A DNA stretch of 64,000 bases from Chondrus crispus (GCF_000350225.1 NW_005179062.1:47634-111633), one strand, 5' to 3'. Shown: positions 1 through 10,762, counted from the first letter of the stretch. Numbers and translations are program-made. The notes: generated by a model from the letters alone, not told the origin.

Positions 1-146
1 GGAGAGGCAGGAGCTGGCCCATCCAGCTCCGACGAGAAGGCAACCGCCGGGAATGAAGGGGTTGACCCGTACGAACGGTCACCTATATCCCAACCGACGG
101 CGGAGGGTACTGTACCCCCCAGCAGAAGGATCCCGAAAATCGACCG

Positions 147-3100
147 ATGAATTGGGAAAAAGAGATTGACTTGTCATACATCGACGATGACAAGCTCCGT
201 GGCCACGTGCTCGAGATGCTCCGTAAGCACTCGAGTCTGTGGAGCGGTGCGCTCGGAACGATCCAAGCCACGGAGCACCGCATTCCCCTCGAACCGGGAA
301 CGAAACCGATTCGTTCTATGCCCTATCGGAAGGGCCCGGCCATGCGCGAAATGGTCGCGGAGGAGGTCAACAAGATGTTGAACGCAGGGGTTATCGATCC
401 CGCGAGCACCGAGTGGGCGTCCCCGGTGGTGCTCGTACCGAAGAAAGACGGTTCTCTTCGGTCCTGCGTGGACTACCGGCGCCTCAACGCGAAGCCCGCA
501 GCGGATTCGTATCCGCTGCTGCGTATGGACGACTGCATCGACTCGTTAGGAGATGCAGCCGTCTTTACGACGTTGGACGGCAATTCCGGTTATTGGCAGA
601 TCCCGGTCGCTCCGGAGGACCGGGATAAGACTACCTTCACGACACATATGGGTACGTACCGCCATTTGCGCATGCCGTTTGGATTAAAAGGGGCACCGGC
701 CACCTTCCAACGTGCCCTCGAGGGCACGTCGATATCATAGTCTCCGGAGTCCGCTGGCAAATATGCCTCGTCTATCTCGATGACGTTATCGTGTTCTCGC
801 GTACGGACGCGGACCACGCAAGGCATCTCGATACCGTCTTGAGCTTGTTGCGGAGTGCCGGCATCTCCCTCAAGCTCGAGAAGTGCAGCTTCTTCCGTCC
901 GAAGGTGCACTACCTGGGGCACGTTATATCCCCATGTAAGTTGAGCGTGGCTGATACGGCAACCGACGCCTTGAAGACGTTCACGTTCCCGAGGACGCTG
1001 ACGTAGGTGCGCTCGTTCCTCGGGGCGCGTAACGTATACCGCCGATTCGTTAAGGGGTTCGCGAAGATAGCGCGTCCTCTGACCGACATGACGCGCAAGG
1101 ATTCGGATCCTGACTTCTACAACCCCACCGAGGCGCAACTTCAGGCGTTCGAGAGCCTGACGAAGTGCATGATCGCTCCGCCGATCCTCGCGTTGCCCCG
1201 GCATCGTCGACCATACATGATAGACACCGACGCGAGTGCCTATCAGCTCGGCTGCACCTTACTACAGGAGCACGAAAAGCCGAACGACTGGCGACCCGTG
1301 GGGTATTGGCCGTACTCACTCTCCGATAGTGAGCGCAACTACAGCGCTACGGGACGCGAGTTCTTCGCCGTAGTGTGGGCCGTCCGCACACTACGGCCGT
1401 ACGTAGAAGGCACGAAGTTCACCGTACGGACGGACCATGACGCCCTCCGATGGCTCATGTCCCTCACCGAGAGTTCCGGAAGACTCACCCGGTGGCGGCT
1501 ACGTCTGGCTGAATACGATTTCACCATTCAGTACCGACCCGGACGCGTGCATCATGTGCCCGATGCCCTGTCACGCCTCGTGTCGCCTCGTGTCGCCGAT
1601 GACCCTCGCCTCACCGTCGAGGTGGATGACGACATTCCCACCTTCTACGGGGGCACGACCGTTCGAGACGTATCGAATGAGCTCGCGGACCACGCTTGTA
1701 CCGCGAGCTGTGATCATCAGGCCGTCCATGTCTTCGTAACGACACGGAACCAAGCCGAAGCCCGAACAAGGCCGCGCGTACGGACGCGCGACGAACCGCG
1801 AGGCGACGACGAAGCCCCCGCTCTTCAAGGACCCAATTCGTTTTGGGAGGAGAACGACGAGTTCGACGCCGCCGACATCCAGCGCGCCGAAGACCCCGAG
1901 GCTGGCGCGCTCGACTCCCCGGTCGTCCCACTTCAGGACGACCTTCCGGCCCCTCTTACGATAGAGGAGATAGCCGAGGAGCAACGCGTGGATGACTTCT
2001 GCCAAACCGTTTTGGCACGACAGTCCGAGTCTCGAGACTCCGCGTTCTTCGAGGATCACCAAGGGGTGCTCAAACGGAGACACCCTTTCGATCCTGATAC
2101 CGTACAGGTGGTGGTGCCTCGGACGCTCCACGCCAGGCTCCTTCGCCTGTGCCACAACCCGGCCATCGCCGGGTACCCGGGCCAGAACCGTAAGTACTAC
2201 GCACTTCGACGCGAGTACTACTGGCCCCACCTGGCTTCAGACGTGGCAGCCACGGTGCAAGGGTGGCGGACCTGCGCGATGAACTGGGTCAAGCTGAGGA
2301 AACATCTCAATCGATTGAGATTGTTCCCGGCTACGAGGCCTCTCGAGAGCCTCGCCATCGACATCTTGGGGCCGCTCTCCAACACGAAGACAGGAAAACG
2401 ATTCCTGCTCGTGATTACGGACCGCTTCAGTAAGCTGGCGCAAGTCGTTGCGCTCCGCACGATAACAGCGTACACGGTCGCAGTTGCGTTCTGCGACTCG
2501 TGGGTGTTCAAGTATGGCGTCCGTCGCACGTTGCTTTCGGACAACGGCACTCAGTTTAATGCCAAGTTCTTGCACAGCACGTGCCGTGTTCTGGGGATAA
2601 CGAATTTGTAACCTTCGGCGTACCATCCCCAGACGAACGGGCAAGTCGAGCGATATAACCGAACAATCGCCTCGATGCTGAGGAACTACGTGAGTGAACA
2701 CCAGGACGACTGGGATGTGTACGTGGGGCCGCTTCCGTATGCGTACAACTCCCACGTACATCGCACCACACGCACCACGCCGTTTGAGCTCGTGCTCAGC
2801 AGGCCACGGCCGGAGTTCTCTCTCCGACGGGCGGACGGCGACGCGCCCCCTTCCGATAGGGGGAACCAACGTGCCGAGTTCCTCAAGACCTTGGACTCGA
2901 CTATACAGAAGGCCTACAGGAGCCTGCGTCGGACGCAGGCTCGCTACATGCGCGACTTCGATAAGCGCATACGACGTATTAATTCCCGGCTCCGTCCCGG
3001 AGAATACGTATATCTGAACCCCACCGAGGGGGGGAAGACATCAAACAAGCTCGCCTCCCCGGCTGTCGGACCGTACCGAGTTCTCGCGAACGACCAGCGC

Positions 3101-3445
3101 ACCATCACGATCGATCGTGATGGAGTTGCAGAGCGCGTCTTCGCAGATCGCTGCGTGTACGCGCCACCGCCGACGGGCGCAACGCGGACGAGCACGACAA
3201 CCCCGGATGACCTTGCCGACAAGGTCACCGAGGGTACTCAGTATGCCGTCGAACGACTACTCCGGCATCGAGCCATGGAGGACGGAACTACGGAGTTCCT
3301 CATCCAGTGGGCGGACTACGACCAACCCACTCGGACAGCGCGTACACACGTCCCCGAGGAGTTAGTGTCGCGCTACGCGAAAAGACTCAGGACGCGCACA
3401 GGTAGAGACCTCCTCTCCGAACTGAACGCGGACGTTCAGTCTTGA
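147..3445 (+). pseudogene. pol: Decayed gypsy pol: RT-RNase H-integrase-chromodomain
   Basis: The reverse transcriptase shows VPKKDG near 430, LDGNSGYWQIPV near 580 and the catalytic YLDD near 775. RNase H shows the DTDAS motif near 1220. Integrase shows the D, D and E of its core (AIDILGP, SDNGTQF, NGQVERYN). A GPY motif lies near 3070 and a chromodomain-like tail near 3240-3390. Three lesions are visible: a frameshift at a perfect 18-bp palindrome (711-728), an in-frame TAG at 1004-1006 and an in-frame TAA at 2609-2611. The integrase zinc finger also looks damaged: the element 3 homologue has AGHPG and C-x2-C where this copy has AGYPG and a Trp in place of the first Cys. The reading frame ends inside the stem-loop at 3422-3439. 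Confidence 0.92.
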
Positions 3446-3454
3446 CGAGGGGGC
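3422..3454 (+). promoter_or_regulatory. Stem-loop plus internal polypurine-like tract after pol
   Basis: A 7-bp stem, CTGAACG / CGTTCAG with loop CGGA, overlaps the pol stop codon and is followed by CTTGACGAGGGGG. A second copy with the same loop and a swapped terminal base pair sits at 7870-7904, just before the 3' LTR. By position this would be an internal (central) polypurine tract; that role is inferred. Confidence 0.5.
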
Positions 3455-5345
3455 CCTCAACCGCTCTGTCGTGGATTAACAGCGGACAGCACGAGCTAAC
3501 CGAGAGGAGAGGCGCGGAAGTACAGCGGCCCTTATCGAAGGTATCCCGCAGAAGACGAAGCCAGACGTCAGGACGTATTGACGAACAAGGCGGACACGAG
3601 AGGACGCGATCGTGCCAAAACGTAGGGACGACCAAGCCGTCCGACGACAACCGCCGAAATCAAGAAGATGCGGGAGAGAAGACAGCACGCACTGTCTCAC
3701 GAAAATCGGTGGTGAGCGACAAGCAGGAGAACGAGACGAATGATCCCCTGAGGAACGCAAGAGATACCGGCAAGTACGAGAGGGCGCGAAGATGTCAAGA
3801 CGTATGGACAGACCAAGGCCAACTACGCGACACCAAAACGCTAGGCAGTATGTAGTGCCTCGAGAGGGACGTTCCGCTCTAGAAAGGATGGGACGAGGTA
3901 AGGCGATATCCTTCGGAAGATCACAGGATAGCTCGATGAGTTGCGCCTACGCCATTTTGGGAGGGATTCCTCGATATCCTACCCCTACGCGACAGGGCAG
4001 ACGGGAAAGAGATAAGAGAAAGCGACACGCGGTGGCAGGGACTCGAAACACGTCACCGCGGGGAGCATGCCTCGAAGAGCTCGTGTGTGCGCGCCGGTCC
4101 GTACCGCTACGCGAATGCAGGAGGAGGAGAGTCAGACGAACTGTGGCCACCCCAGTCCGACAGTAATACGTCCGATGGGCTCTGGCCTTCGGCGCCAACT
4201 CCGCCGTCGTTTTTGCAGCGGCACCCCAAATTTAATTGGGAAATTACCCCGAAAATAAGAGAAGTTCCCGCCGAGGGACACTGTATGCCAAACCCAACAC
4301 GCCGCAGGCCCAGCGAGCGAAAAACCGCCGCCATACGCAGATATTGGAGAGAAACGTCCAGTATGGGGGAGCGCACGTGAGCACGTGAGCGTACGCGTGT
4401 GGGGCAAGCCGCCGCCGCGTTCAAAGAAATAGAAAAAATGGGGCTGAAATCGCTGCCCGGGCGGCACGTGTGCGCGTTTGCTGTCAAGATCGCTCACAAT
4501 GGGCAGCCCAACAGCGCTGCGTAAGGTAACCCTGGTACCCTTGCGGGAGTATACGCGCCCTTCGGCCTGCAGAACCACCTCTCCCCCCCCGAACGGACTA
4601 GGCCGTTGGTAGCGCGGGGGCCAACCCGACACAAGCGCACCAATGTCAGCGACAGCAGGGACGTGACGCGCACGCACGCCCTCCACACGCGACTGAATCT
4701 GACGTCTTTCTTCCTGCGCGCGCGCACGCCCCTTCCCGAGACGGCTCAAGAGAGGCACCTCAAAAGAATATGCGGAGAAAGCGAAGTATTCTCGTCGCGG
4801 AATAAACAAGGGCAAGCGTGTAACACAGTCCAAGGGGAGTTGCTCAGGGGAAGAAAGGGGGCGACGTTACCGGATCTATCGATGGAAGCAGTGTGCTTTC
4901 GGGCGGGTAGGGTGCAAATGTATATGAATTGGAAATGGCATGCGCCCGAGCGCAGGGCATTATCACGACGCTGATGCTCGAAGCCGTTGCCTGAGATCGC
5001 TGTCGTGCCAAGAGCCAACTTCGCCGTAAATATCAAACTACTTTGGGAGCGGTCGGAGAAGAAAGAGGAATCAGGACAGCTGCGGGACTGACCACCTCAC
5101 CTCGGAGAGAGAGGGCATCTCGCGACTAATCGGCAGAAAACGGGACGCGCTAAATGAGCCCTATCGCCGGGCGAACCCCTGCGAGACTCGTCGGCGCACA
5201 AAGGCGCGTGGCAGCGACGACGAAAGCCCGCGCTAAAGAAGGGGCCTCGAAACAGACGGGAGTGAAAGAGAAGGAGATGCCCTAGTGGCTTTTACTGTGT
5301 ACGAGTCGGACCTCTCCGACACCGGACCACCACGGACCTATGAGC
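3455..5345 (+). other. Gene-free spacer inside element 1
   Basis: About 1.9 kb between the pol stop and the end of the antisense frames. Open stretches occur on both strands because the DNA is GC-rich, but none carries a recognisable motif. I see nothing here beyond G-rich retroelement sequence. Confidence 0.5.
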
Positions 5346-5909
5346 TCAACGGCTCGTGCCGTTGGTGGGCCCCGCAGAGCTGGGATTAGAGGCGCTCGGG
5401 GGGCAATACCCAGGGTACCGAGGGGTCTCCGAACCTCGCTCCCCGAACGAAGGCACGGCACCCGGACGAGGGTGTGTGTAGTGAGGCGCGTGCCCTGTGT
5501 AGGGAACGCGACCCCCTCCGGCAGAGGGTTCGTACCCGAAGCCCTCGTAGGGGTCTCGCCTCCCCATGGTCGGCTGCGTGTTGAATAAAGGAGCCGCGAG
5601 TGCGGATGCCCCACGAAAGGCATCCCGCTCTCCCCGGTAACGATCACGCTCGCTCGTTGTCCGTTCGAGGAGGCTTCCCTGCTCACGGAGGGACCCGCGT
5701 ATCGCCGTTAGCTCAGCCCGAATGCGGCCCAACTCCGACGAGCTGGACGCCCGTTCTGCCTCGATCCGACGCGCTTCATCGCTTCGAGCTAAATACCAGC
5801 TTGCGAGCGTGCTAAGTAGGCGCTCCACTAGCCACGGATGATCGCCCGCGTCCCCGAGGGCGCGGATAAATATGGGAATGGCCCGAAGGTCGCTCCGCTC
5901 CAGCGTCAT
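5346..5909 (-). CDS. Antisense ORF B of element 1, coiled-coil protein
   Basis: I do not recognise this protein. From the first ATG it has about 187 residues, but the frame is open upstream to about 6104, where it overlaps the end of ORF A. The two may therefore be one protein joined by a frameshift. The first third is globular. A charged heptad-like stretch follows (ARRIEAERASS to SERDRYRGERD), likely a coiled coil, and then a Pro/Gly/Tyr-rich tail. It is transcribed against pol. The composition, coiled coil followed by a Pro-rich tail, resembles the gag of element 2, but no capsid or zinc-knuckle motif is seen. Confidence 0.45.
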   Translation of the reverse strand: MTLERSDLRAIPIFIRALGDAGDHPWLVERLLSTLASWYLARSDEARRIEAERASSSSELGRIRAELTAIRGSLREQGSLLERTTSERDRYRGERDAFRGASALAAPLFNTQPTMGRRDPYEGFGYEPSAGGGRVPYTGHAPHYTHPRPGAVPSFGERGSETPRYPGYCPPSASNPSSAGPTNGTSR

Positions 5910-6094
5910 GCGGCGTACAGAAGTGCCCTCCGGTGAAGCGTGGGTCGGGGTCGCGTTAAGAGGAGGCACAGGGGGAACAGGAGGACTGGCCGGCAAGCCC
6001 TGGCCGCCCACGGAGGCCGAGGCCTCACGGGCTGGGCTTGCCCCAGCGAGCGCATAAGATGCAGGCTCGCTGTCTATGTCACGATAGCGTTTCT

Positions 6095-7849
6095 TTAGCG
6101 ACAAGCGCGAGGCGGAGCCGACTCCGCCCCGCCCCCGGAGCGCCGACGAGAAGGCGCCATGACCGACGGTCGTGCTGCGAAGGAGTCGGAACGGTGGTCG
6201 TACACCAAGAAGGAGGACTGTATGCCGGTCGTGAAGTCCGTCCAGTGACGAAGGTGACGATCTCCGACGTCACATGCCCGGTGCATCAGCTCGAGAGCAA
6301 AGGCATAAGTCCAGGGCACGTGGAGGGAACTCCGCTCGAGCGGATGGAGCGGTACGTTGGGAAGATCCCAAGCTATTCTCCCCAAGTGGGCTAATACGCC
6401 GGTGGGTTGTACGAACACCCTTTCATGGATTGAGACTTCGTTCATGAAGGCATTACCGACCGCCCATGCCCATTCCCTTTCGACGTTGTACATCAGATCG
6501 AGATGCGAGGGATGCTTGGGGTCAGTACAAGCAGCTCCGTAGTGCTTTAAGGCGTAAGGAAGTAGGGGGTGCACTCCCAACGAAGGGAGGGCATCCCTCA
6601 CTGCGTCGGGGAGGGGCGGAAAGTCGCATGGCGATAGGCCATCGGCAAAAACAGCCGACCGGAAGACACGTCCGTCTGCCTCCCCCGAATGCCGATAAGC
6701 TGCCCAATCGTGGGGGGCAATGGCGACGTGGTGTAGCCTCATGAGTGAGCAGGCCGATTTCTGCAGGGCCACACGCGCCTTCGAATAGGCAAAGGGGCGG
6801 GGGCTCACATACAGCCCCGCGACAGAAGGCAGGGCGAACTCCAGAGGGCTCGTTGGCTCGTGGTGAAGGAGATAGTCCGCCATTCGGTCTACGTATTCGA
6901 CTTCGGGCAAGCTGTAAACAAAAGTGTGATCACCGACAATCGCCGCAGGGATCTGGTAGGCGGCGCCGCCGCCCTCCGCGAGGAGACGGCCCAGCACAAG
7001 AGTGGCTTCCTCTCCCGGCCCCGCCTCGTATACCTTCCATACGCGTAATAAGTCCGGACGGAGGGACCTACGCGTCAGCAGCTCAGCAACGGTGACCCCC
7101 GAGCGCGCATGACGACACCAGGAAAAGCGGAGGCGATCGAGAGGGAGCGGGGTCGAGCGTTCGAGTGGGACCCCGAACCACTCGGAGACCCCGGCCCCTC
7201 CGTCCATGCCAGACCGTACTGTGCGAAGGGGCGGGGGCGGCTGCACCCCCGCCGATACCGAAGGCAGTAAGCCGGCTTGACGCGGCGCCGAGCTGTCGAG
7301 GGGAGGAGATCCAGGGGTCATGCGACCGCCCGATGTCGGGACGAGCTCGACAGAAGAAGACGACGCGCGTGAACCACGAACCCTCTGAAAGGGCTGAGGG
7401 GTAGACCACGGACGCGCGACCGCGCCGGAACGAACCGGGACGTCTCCCTCGGGGGGGACGAAGCCGGCGACGGTCGGGAAGGGAGGACCGAGCGCCCCCG
7501 ACGGAGTCACGGAGGGCGAGGAATGAGGAGCCACCGACCTTCTCGGGGCAGAGGGGACAGCGAGGGGAGTGGAGGACGGACTCGCGAGAGAGGACGACAT
7601 ACTCGCGTCGAACTCGAGATTCCCTGACGACAGTGGAACGACCACAGTAGCAGGGGGCGTGAAACAAGAGCTCGGCGGCAAGGATCGGAAACCCCCAACC
7701 CGCGGGAAGACGAGCGGTGGACAAGGGAGCGGGACGTGCGAGGGAAGCGCGACCACGCAAACACCGAGGAACGGGAAGACACGTGACGAACGGGGTGGGA
7801 AGAATGGAACCTTGGTCAAGTCAAGATCAACGTGAGACGCGTCCGACAT
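6095..7849 (-). CDS. Antisense ORF A of element 1, about 584 residues
   Basis: This is a long uninterrupted frame starting at ATG (MSDASHVDLDLTKV), 55 bases inside the 3' LTR and on the strand opposite pol. Residues up to about 230 are Ser/Pro/Val-rich and low in complexity. The rest looks folded, with many aromatic residues (for example EREWAWAVGNAFMN and LHVPWTYAFALELMHRA). I recognise no domain. Its stop overlaps the open frame of ORF B by about ten bases. Some plant gypsy lineages (Ogre, Grande, Retand types) carry antisense ORFs between pol and the 3' LTR; this one is in the same place. Being intact while pol is broken is notable, but in GC-rich DNA a chance frame cannot be fully excluded. 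Confidence 0.55.
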   Translation of the reverse strand: MSDASHVDLDLTKVPFFPPRSSRVFPFLGVCVVALPSHVPLPCPPLVFPRVGGFRSLPPSSCFTPPATVVVPLSSGNLEFDASMSSSLASPSSTPLAVPSAPRRSVAPHSSPSVTPSGALGPPFPTVAGFVPPEGDVPVRSGAVARPWSTPQPFQRVRGSRASSSSVELVPTSGGRMTPGSPPLDSSAPRQAGLLPSVSAGVQPPPPLRTVRSGMDGGAGVSEWFGVPLERSTPLPLDRLRFSWCRHARSGVTVAELLTRRSLRPDLLRVWKVYEAGPGEEATLVLGRLLAEGGGAAYQIPAAIVGDHTFVYSLPEVEYVDRMADYLLHHEPTSPLEFALPSVAGLYVSPRPFAYSKARVALQKSACSLMRLHHVAIAPHDWAAYRHSGEADGRVFRSAVFADGLSPCDFPPLPDAVRDALPSLGVHPLLPYALKHYGAACTDPKHPSHLDLMYNVEREWAWAVGNAFMNEVSIHERVFVQPTGVLAHLGRIAWDLPNVPLHPLERSSLHVPWTYAFALELMHRACDVGDRHLRHWTDFTTGIQSSFLVYDHRSDSFAARPSVMAPSRRRSGGGAESAPPRACR

Positions 7850-7869
7850 GGCTCTCCCTACGAGCACCC

Positions 7870-7904
7870 GTGAACGCGGACGTTCACGCTTGAGGGGGAG
7901 GCCG
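7870..7904 (+). promoter_or_regulatory. Stem-loop and 3' polypurine tract of element 1
   Basis: A stem GTGAACG / CGTTCAC with loop CGGA is followed by CTTGAGGGGGAGG, one short spacer and then the TGTAG start of the LTR. Position and purine content fit the plus-strand primer of reverse transcription. The CTTGA-plus-G-run pattern recurs before the 3' LTR of element 3 (43800-43813). Confidence 0.75.
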
Positions 7905-8619
7905 TGTAGTATAACCCCCCCTGGGGCTTTTTACTTAGATTATATCAACAACGGGATCCCATACTGTAGAGCTCGACGCTGTACAGTACAACCGCCCGTG
8001 TCCTTGTGTACACCACAGGGACAAGGGACACGCGCATACACGTGCACACGTGTACCACGCGCGAACGAAGCTCGCACGCACCACGGGTACTACGTGTACT
8101 GTCAGCCTCGACATAGCTGACAGTATTACAGTGCAGACCGACCTGCAGTACAGTGGCCTACTACAGTACCTCGGTACAGTACCGAGGTACTGTAGTGTTA
8201 TGATAGATTGTTTTGTATATTAAATATGGAGCGGACCGACGGCGGCAGGAGGGGGACAAAACACGGACTTGTCCTCAACCGACCGCCAAGGTCAGTCCAC
8301 CCAGCTTATTCTAATAACGCGCCTTCGCCTTCGCGCTCGTTAGGAGGAAGGAAGCGGGTAGGGGACACACTCGTGCGCGAGCGAGCCTAGATCCGCCTCC
8401 GCCCGTCAGCGCTGGTACGTTACCCAGCGCTGCTCCTGGGCGTCGAGGTGTAGATCGGCCCGCGCGTACGCTCGTCCCCGACCTTCCCGCTCTACCACAC
8501 CGCTACCAGGGCCCGCTTCCCTGCCTCGTTAGCTGGTGCCTCACCCGTCTTTCCGTTCGAACGGGGTCTACGTCGAACTGCGCATACACCCTCAGTTGTC
8601 TGGGGGTGTTTATGCTACA
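7905..8619 (+). repeat. 3' LTR of element 1 (715 bp)
   Basis: The LTR starts TGTAGTATAAC and ends GTTTATGCTACA, giving unusually long imperfect terminal inverted repeats. It is homologous along its length to the inverted LTR at 36502-37165 (shared blocks around CTGTCAGC...GCTGACAG, CCTAGATCCGCCTCCGCCCG and CGCTACCAGGGCCCGC). It contains two CACGTG palindromes (8039, 8047) and a perfect 17-bp-arm palindrome at 8161-8195. The right edge abuts the truncated Myb-like gene. Confidence 0.88.
8161..8195. repeat. Near-perfect palindrome in LTR (17-bp arms, 1-base centre)
   Basis: CTACAGTACCTCGGTAC and its reverse complement flank a single A. The homologous LTR at 36502-37165 keeps the outer CTACAGTA parts but lacks the inner symmetry, so this palindrome is specific to this copy. 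Confidence 0.9.
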
Positions 8620-9061
8620 CCACAGACCCAAGGCATGCACGGTTGAGCGCATTCGAGCGGATAGTTTCTCCTGCTTCCCGAAGCCGACGGTCCAATTCAG
8701 TTCGGTCATCGCTTATAGCCCGCCGTCCCTCTTCTCCTTCATCTACAGCCAGCACTATGTCGTCCAGTAGCAACTCACGCTCACCGCGTACCTCAATTAT
8801 GCCTGAAGCAGCACCGTTTCTCTTTACAGCAATGCGGTGATCCGCCAAAATTTTCTTAAAGCGATCGTTGAGCTTCTTCCAAGACGGTAGACACATTCCC
8901 TGCAGCACTGCTGCTGGAAGCGAAGCAGTAAAAAAGCCCAGCGCTTCGTCAAAGCGCTTTTGCGACTCGCCATGAGGTGCGAGATGAGCGTCCAGAGCTG
9001 TGACTGCTGTTAAAAGTAGAATATCGAAGGTGGACGAGAAGCGCATGCGCCGTTTCTTCAT
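8620..9061 (-). pseudogene. Myb/SANT-like gene truncated by element 1
   Basis: This is a paralogue of the Myb/SANT-like protein at 25169-26443. Both share the order FDILLLTAV / CDLLILKAV, WKKLNDRFKKILADHR / WKSVRDRFKKIIADRR, then SGIIEVRGE and LLLDD. Homology stops at ALNRACLG, exactly at the LTR edge; the frame runs only four bases into the LTR before a stop. The paralogue continues for over 100 residues, so the C-terminal coiled coil is lost. The ATG used (MKKRRM) is the only one near the domain. The frame is open upstream to about 9880 with Pro/Ser-rich sequence, as in the paralogue's N-terminus. Proteins like this accompany transposases in PIF/Harbinger elements. Confidence 0.7.
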
Positions 9062-10762
9062 CCCAACAGCAGTTGTGGATCCAGAACCTGTAGCGGGGGG
9101 CGGCAGCGGGGGAGGAGTTTTTGGACGGTGTTTCAGTCTCAGTACCAGACACCGAGGCCATCTTATGTGCAACGCTCTGAGTCCTTGACTTGGACGAATG
9201 CCTAAAGATGGGCCGGGTGGGCCGTGGGGCTGACTAGTGCGACGATGAGCAAGCGCTGAAAAGCGCGACTGTGAGCAAGCGATGCAGAGATGAAATAGGC
9301 CTCTGGGACCGATGACCCAGATGTGCAAGTGCGAGAGATATAAGCGCGCTAACGAAGCAGTCAGAGCCGGAGCAGGGGACGTGCGGCGGCTGCGATGGGG
9401 GATGGGAGCAACTTTAGCTTCATCGGCTTGGAGAGGGGCAGGCGGTGTCGTAGAGTGAGATGCCGCCAAATAATTAGATGGAAAGGTTCTCGAAGGCGAG
9501 ACGGCGTGACTGAATTTTGAGTGTGCTGGTGAAGTGGAAAGGTTCCCGAGGGCGGGATACGAGTGCGGATGTTGAGCGTGCCGCTGAGGTAGGAAGGTTC
9601 TCACGTACGGGACAGGGTGGGTGGAGGATGAACGTGCGTTGAGTTTGGTGGTCACTAGTTTGAGAGTGATAGTGAGCGTGAGATCTCGACAGGAGGGCGC
9701 GTAGATGGTAAGGGGAGAGGACGGAGATGCGGGTGGGGTTGGAGAGCTCGCCGTGAACGCAATGGGAAAAGAAAGTGCAATGGGACGCGGGGGGAAGGAG
9801 ACGTAGAGTGTGTCAGTCGTTTCGCTATTTCGTCGATTTAGCGAAAAATGAGTTGGCCGCTTCAGCGTTTTGTGAGACACGTATGGTGGGTGGCATACGT
9901 TTCACAACATTTGACCAGTAACGAAATCATTTTTTTGCGTAAACCCTCTTATGTTGGAATGATTCGCAGAATGCAATGTCATTGCTGTTTTGTAAAAGAG
10001 GGAGGCGGTTTTTTTCCATTTTCTGAGGGGGAGCGTGGTGTTCGGTGGTGAGGTCAGGTCGAGTGGTGTCCCCGCTTTTTTCCCGCGGCGCCCGTCACCC
10101 CCACTCTTTTATTTCTACGTAATTCCTTCTAGAAGCGTCCACGCGTCCGGCCCGGATCCCCCCAGGCCGCCCGCGTGCGCTTCTGTAAAATTCAAATAAA
10201 ATCTCGGACTACAGTAAAAAATCTCCCTCTACAGTAAAATGTAATTTTCCCTAAAAATATCTCACAGGCATGCAGCACGAAACATGAGCATAGCTCAGGG
10301 CATAAGTGGAATGAATGGATGAATGGAGTGCGAGCAATCGCTATAAGCAATAGGCGAAAAGAGCAGCTATTGCCGTTCTTCTCGAACGGTGTGGTTTTGC
10401 CGATAAAGATTGTCACATTTCGAAATAAAATATGCAGACCTCGAGTTTACTCCAACAATGACATTGCACAAATATTTCACTGTAAGATCGACATGCTGTC
10501 ACTAAACTAGCGGTGGGCATAGATACAGGATCAATGCGAAGTTGAACTCTGCGATCGGAAGACATCGCGTCTTCGCTGAAACACGTAGTGTTCGCCAGAA
10601 AAACCGAAACACCTACTGTTTCGGCAGCTCCCGGCAGAACTGTACCCAAAATTCCCCCGCCATTACTTAAATATTCACTGCACCTAATCTAGGCTTGTTA
10701 AACTCCCACCGAACCACACAAATTCACAAAACACAACACCGACATCCCACCACCCATCAAGA
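9062..10762. other. Region between Myb remnant and DDE transposase
   Basis: Bases 9062-9880 (minus strand) are an open Pro/Ser-rich frame that may be the N-terminal part of the Myb-like gene. Beyond 9900 the DNA becomes AT-rich and I see no gene. It may hold the promoter and one end of the transposon encoding the transposase at 10763, but no clear terminal inverted repeat was found. Confidence 0.4.

Larger units (their letters stand above)
1..8619 (+). mobile_element. Ty3/gypsy LTR retrotransposon, element 1 (5' part outside window)
   Basis: The element runs from before the window start to the end of its 3' LTR at 8619. In order it shows reverse transcriptase, RNase H, integrase and a chromodomain-like tail (147-3445), a gene-poor spacer, two antisense reading frames (7849-5346), a stem-loop with a polypurine tract (7870-7904) and a 715-bp LTR. 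The RT-RNaseH-integrase order is that of Ty3/gypsy elements. No gag or 5' LTR is visible, so full length and target duplication cannot be stated. The polypurine tract directly before TGTAG fixes the + orientation. The pol is inactivated by one frameshift and two stops, so this copy is not autonomous. Confidence 0.9.

Noticed and set aside
4132-4833. 233-codon minus-strand frame in the element 1 spacer
   Set aside because: No ATG-anchored conserved domain, very high GC, and no gag, pol or envelope motif; likely a GC-rich chance frame.
10132-10165. Vector or linker-like stretch with XbaI, MluI and BamHI sites (CCACGCGTCCG)
   Set aside because: It resembles a cDNA adapter over 11 bases only, sits in continuous sequence and lacks other vector features; treated as coincidence.
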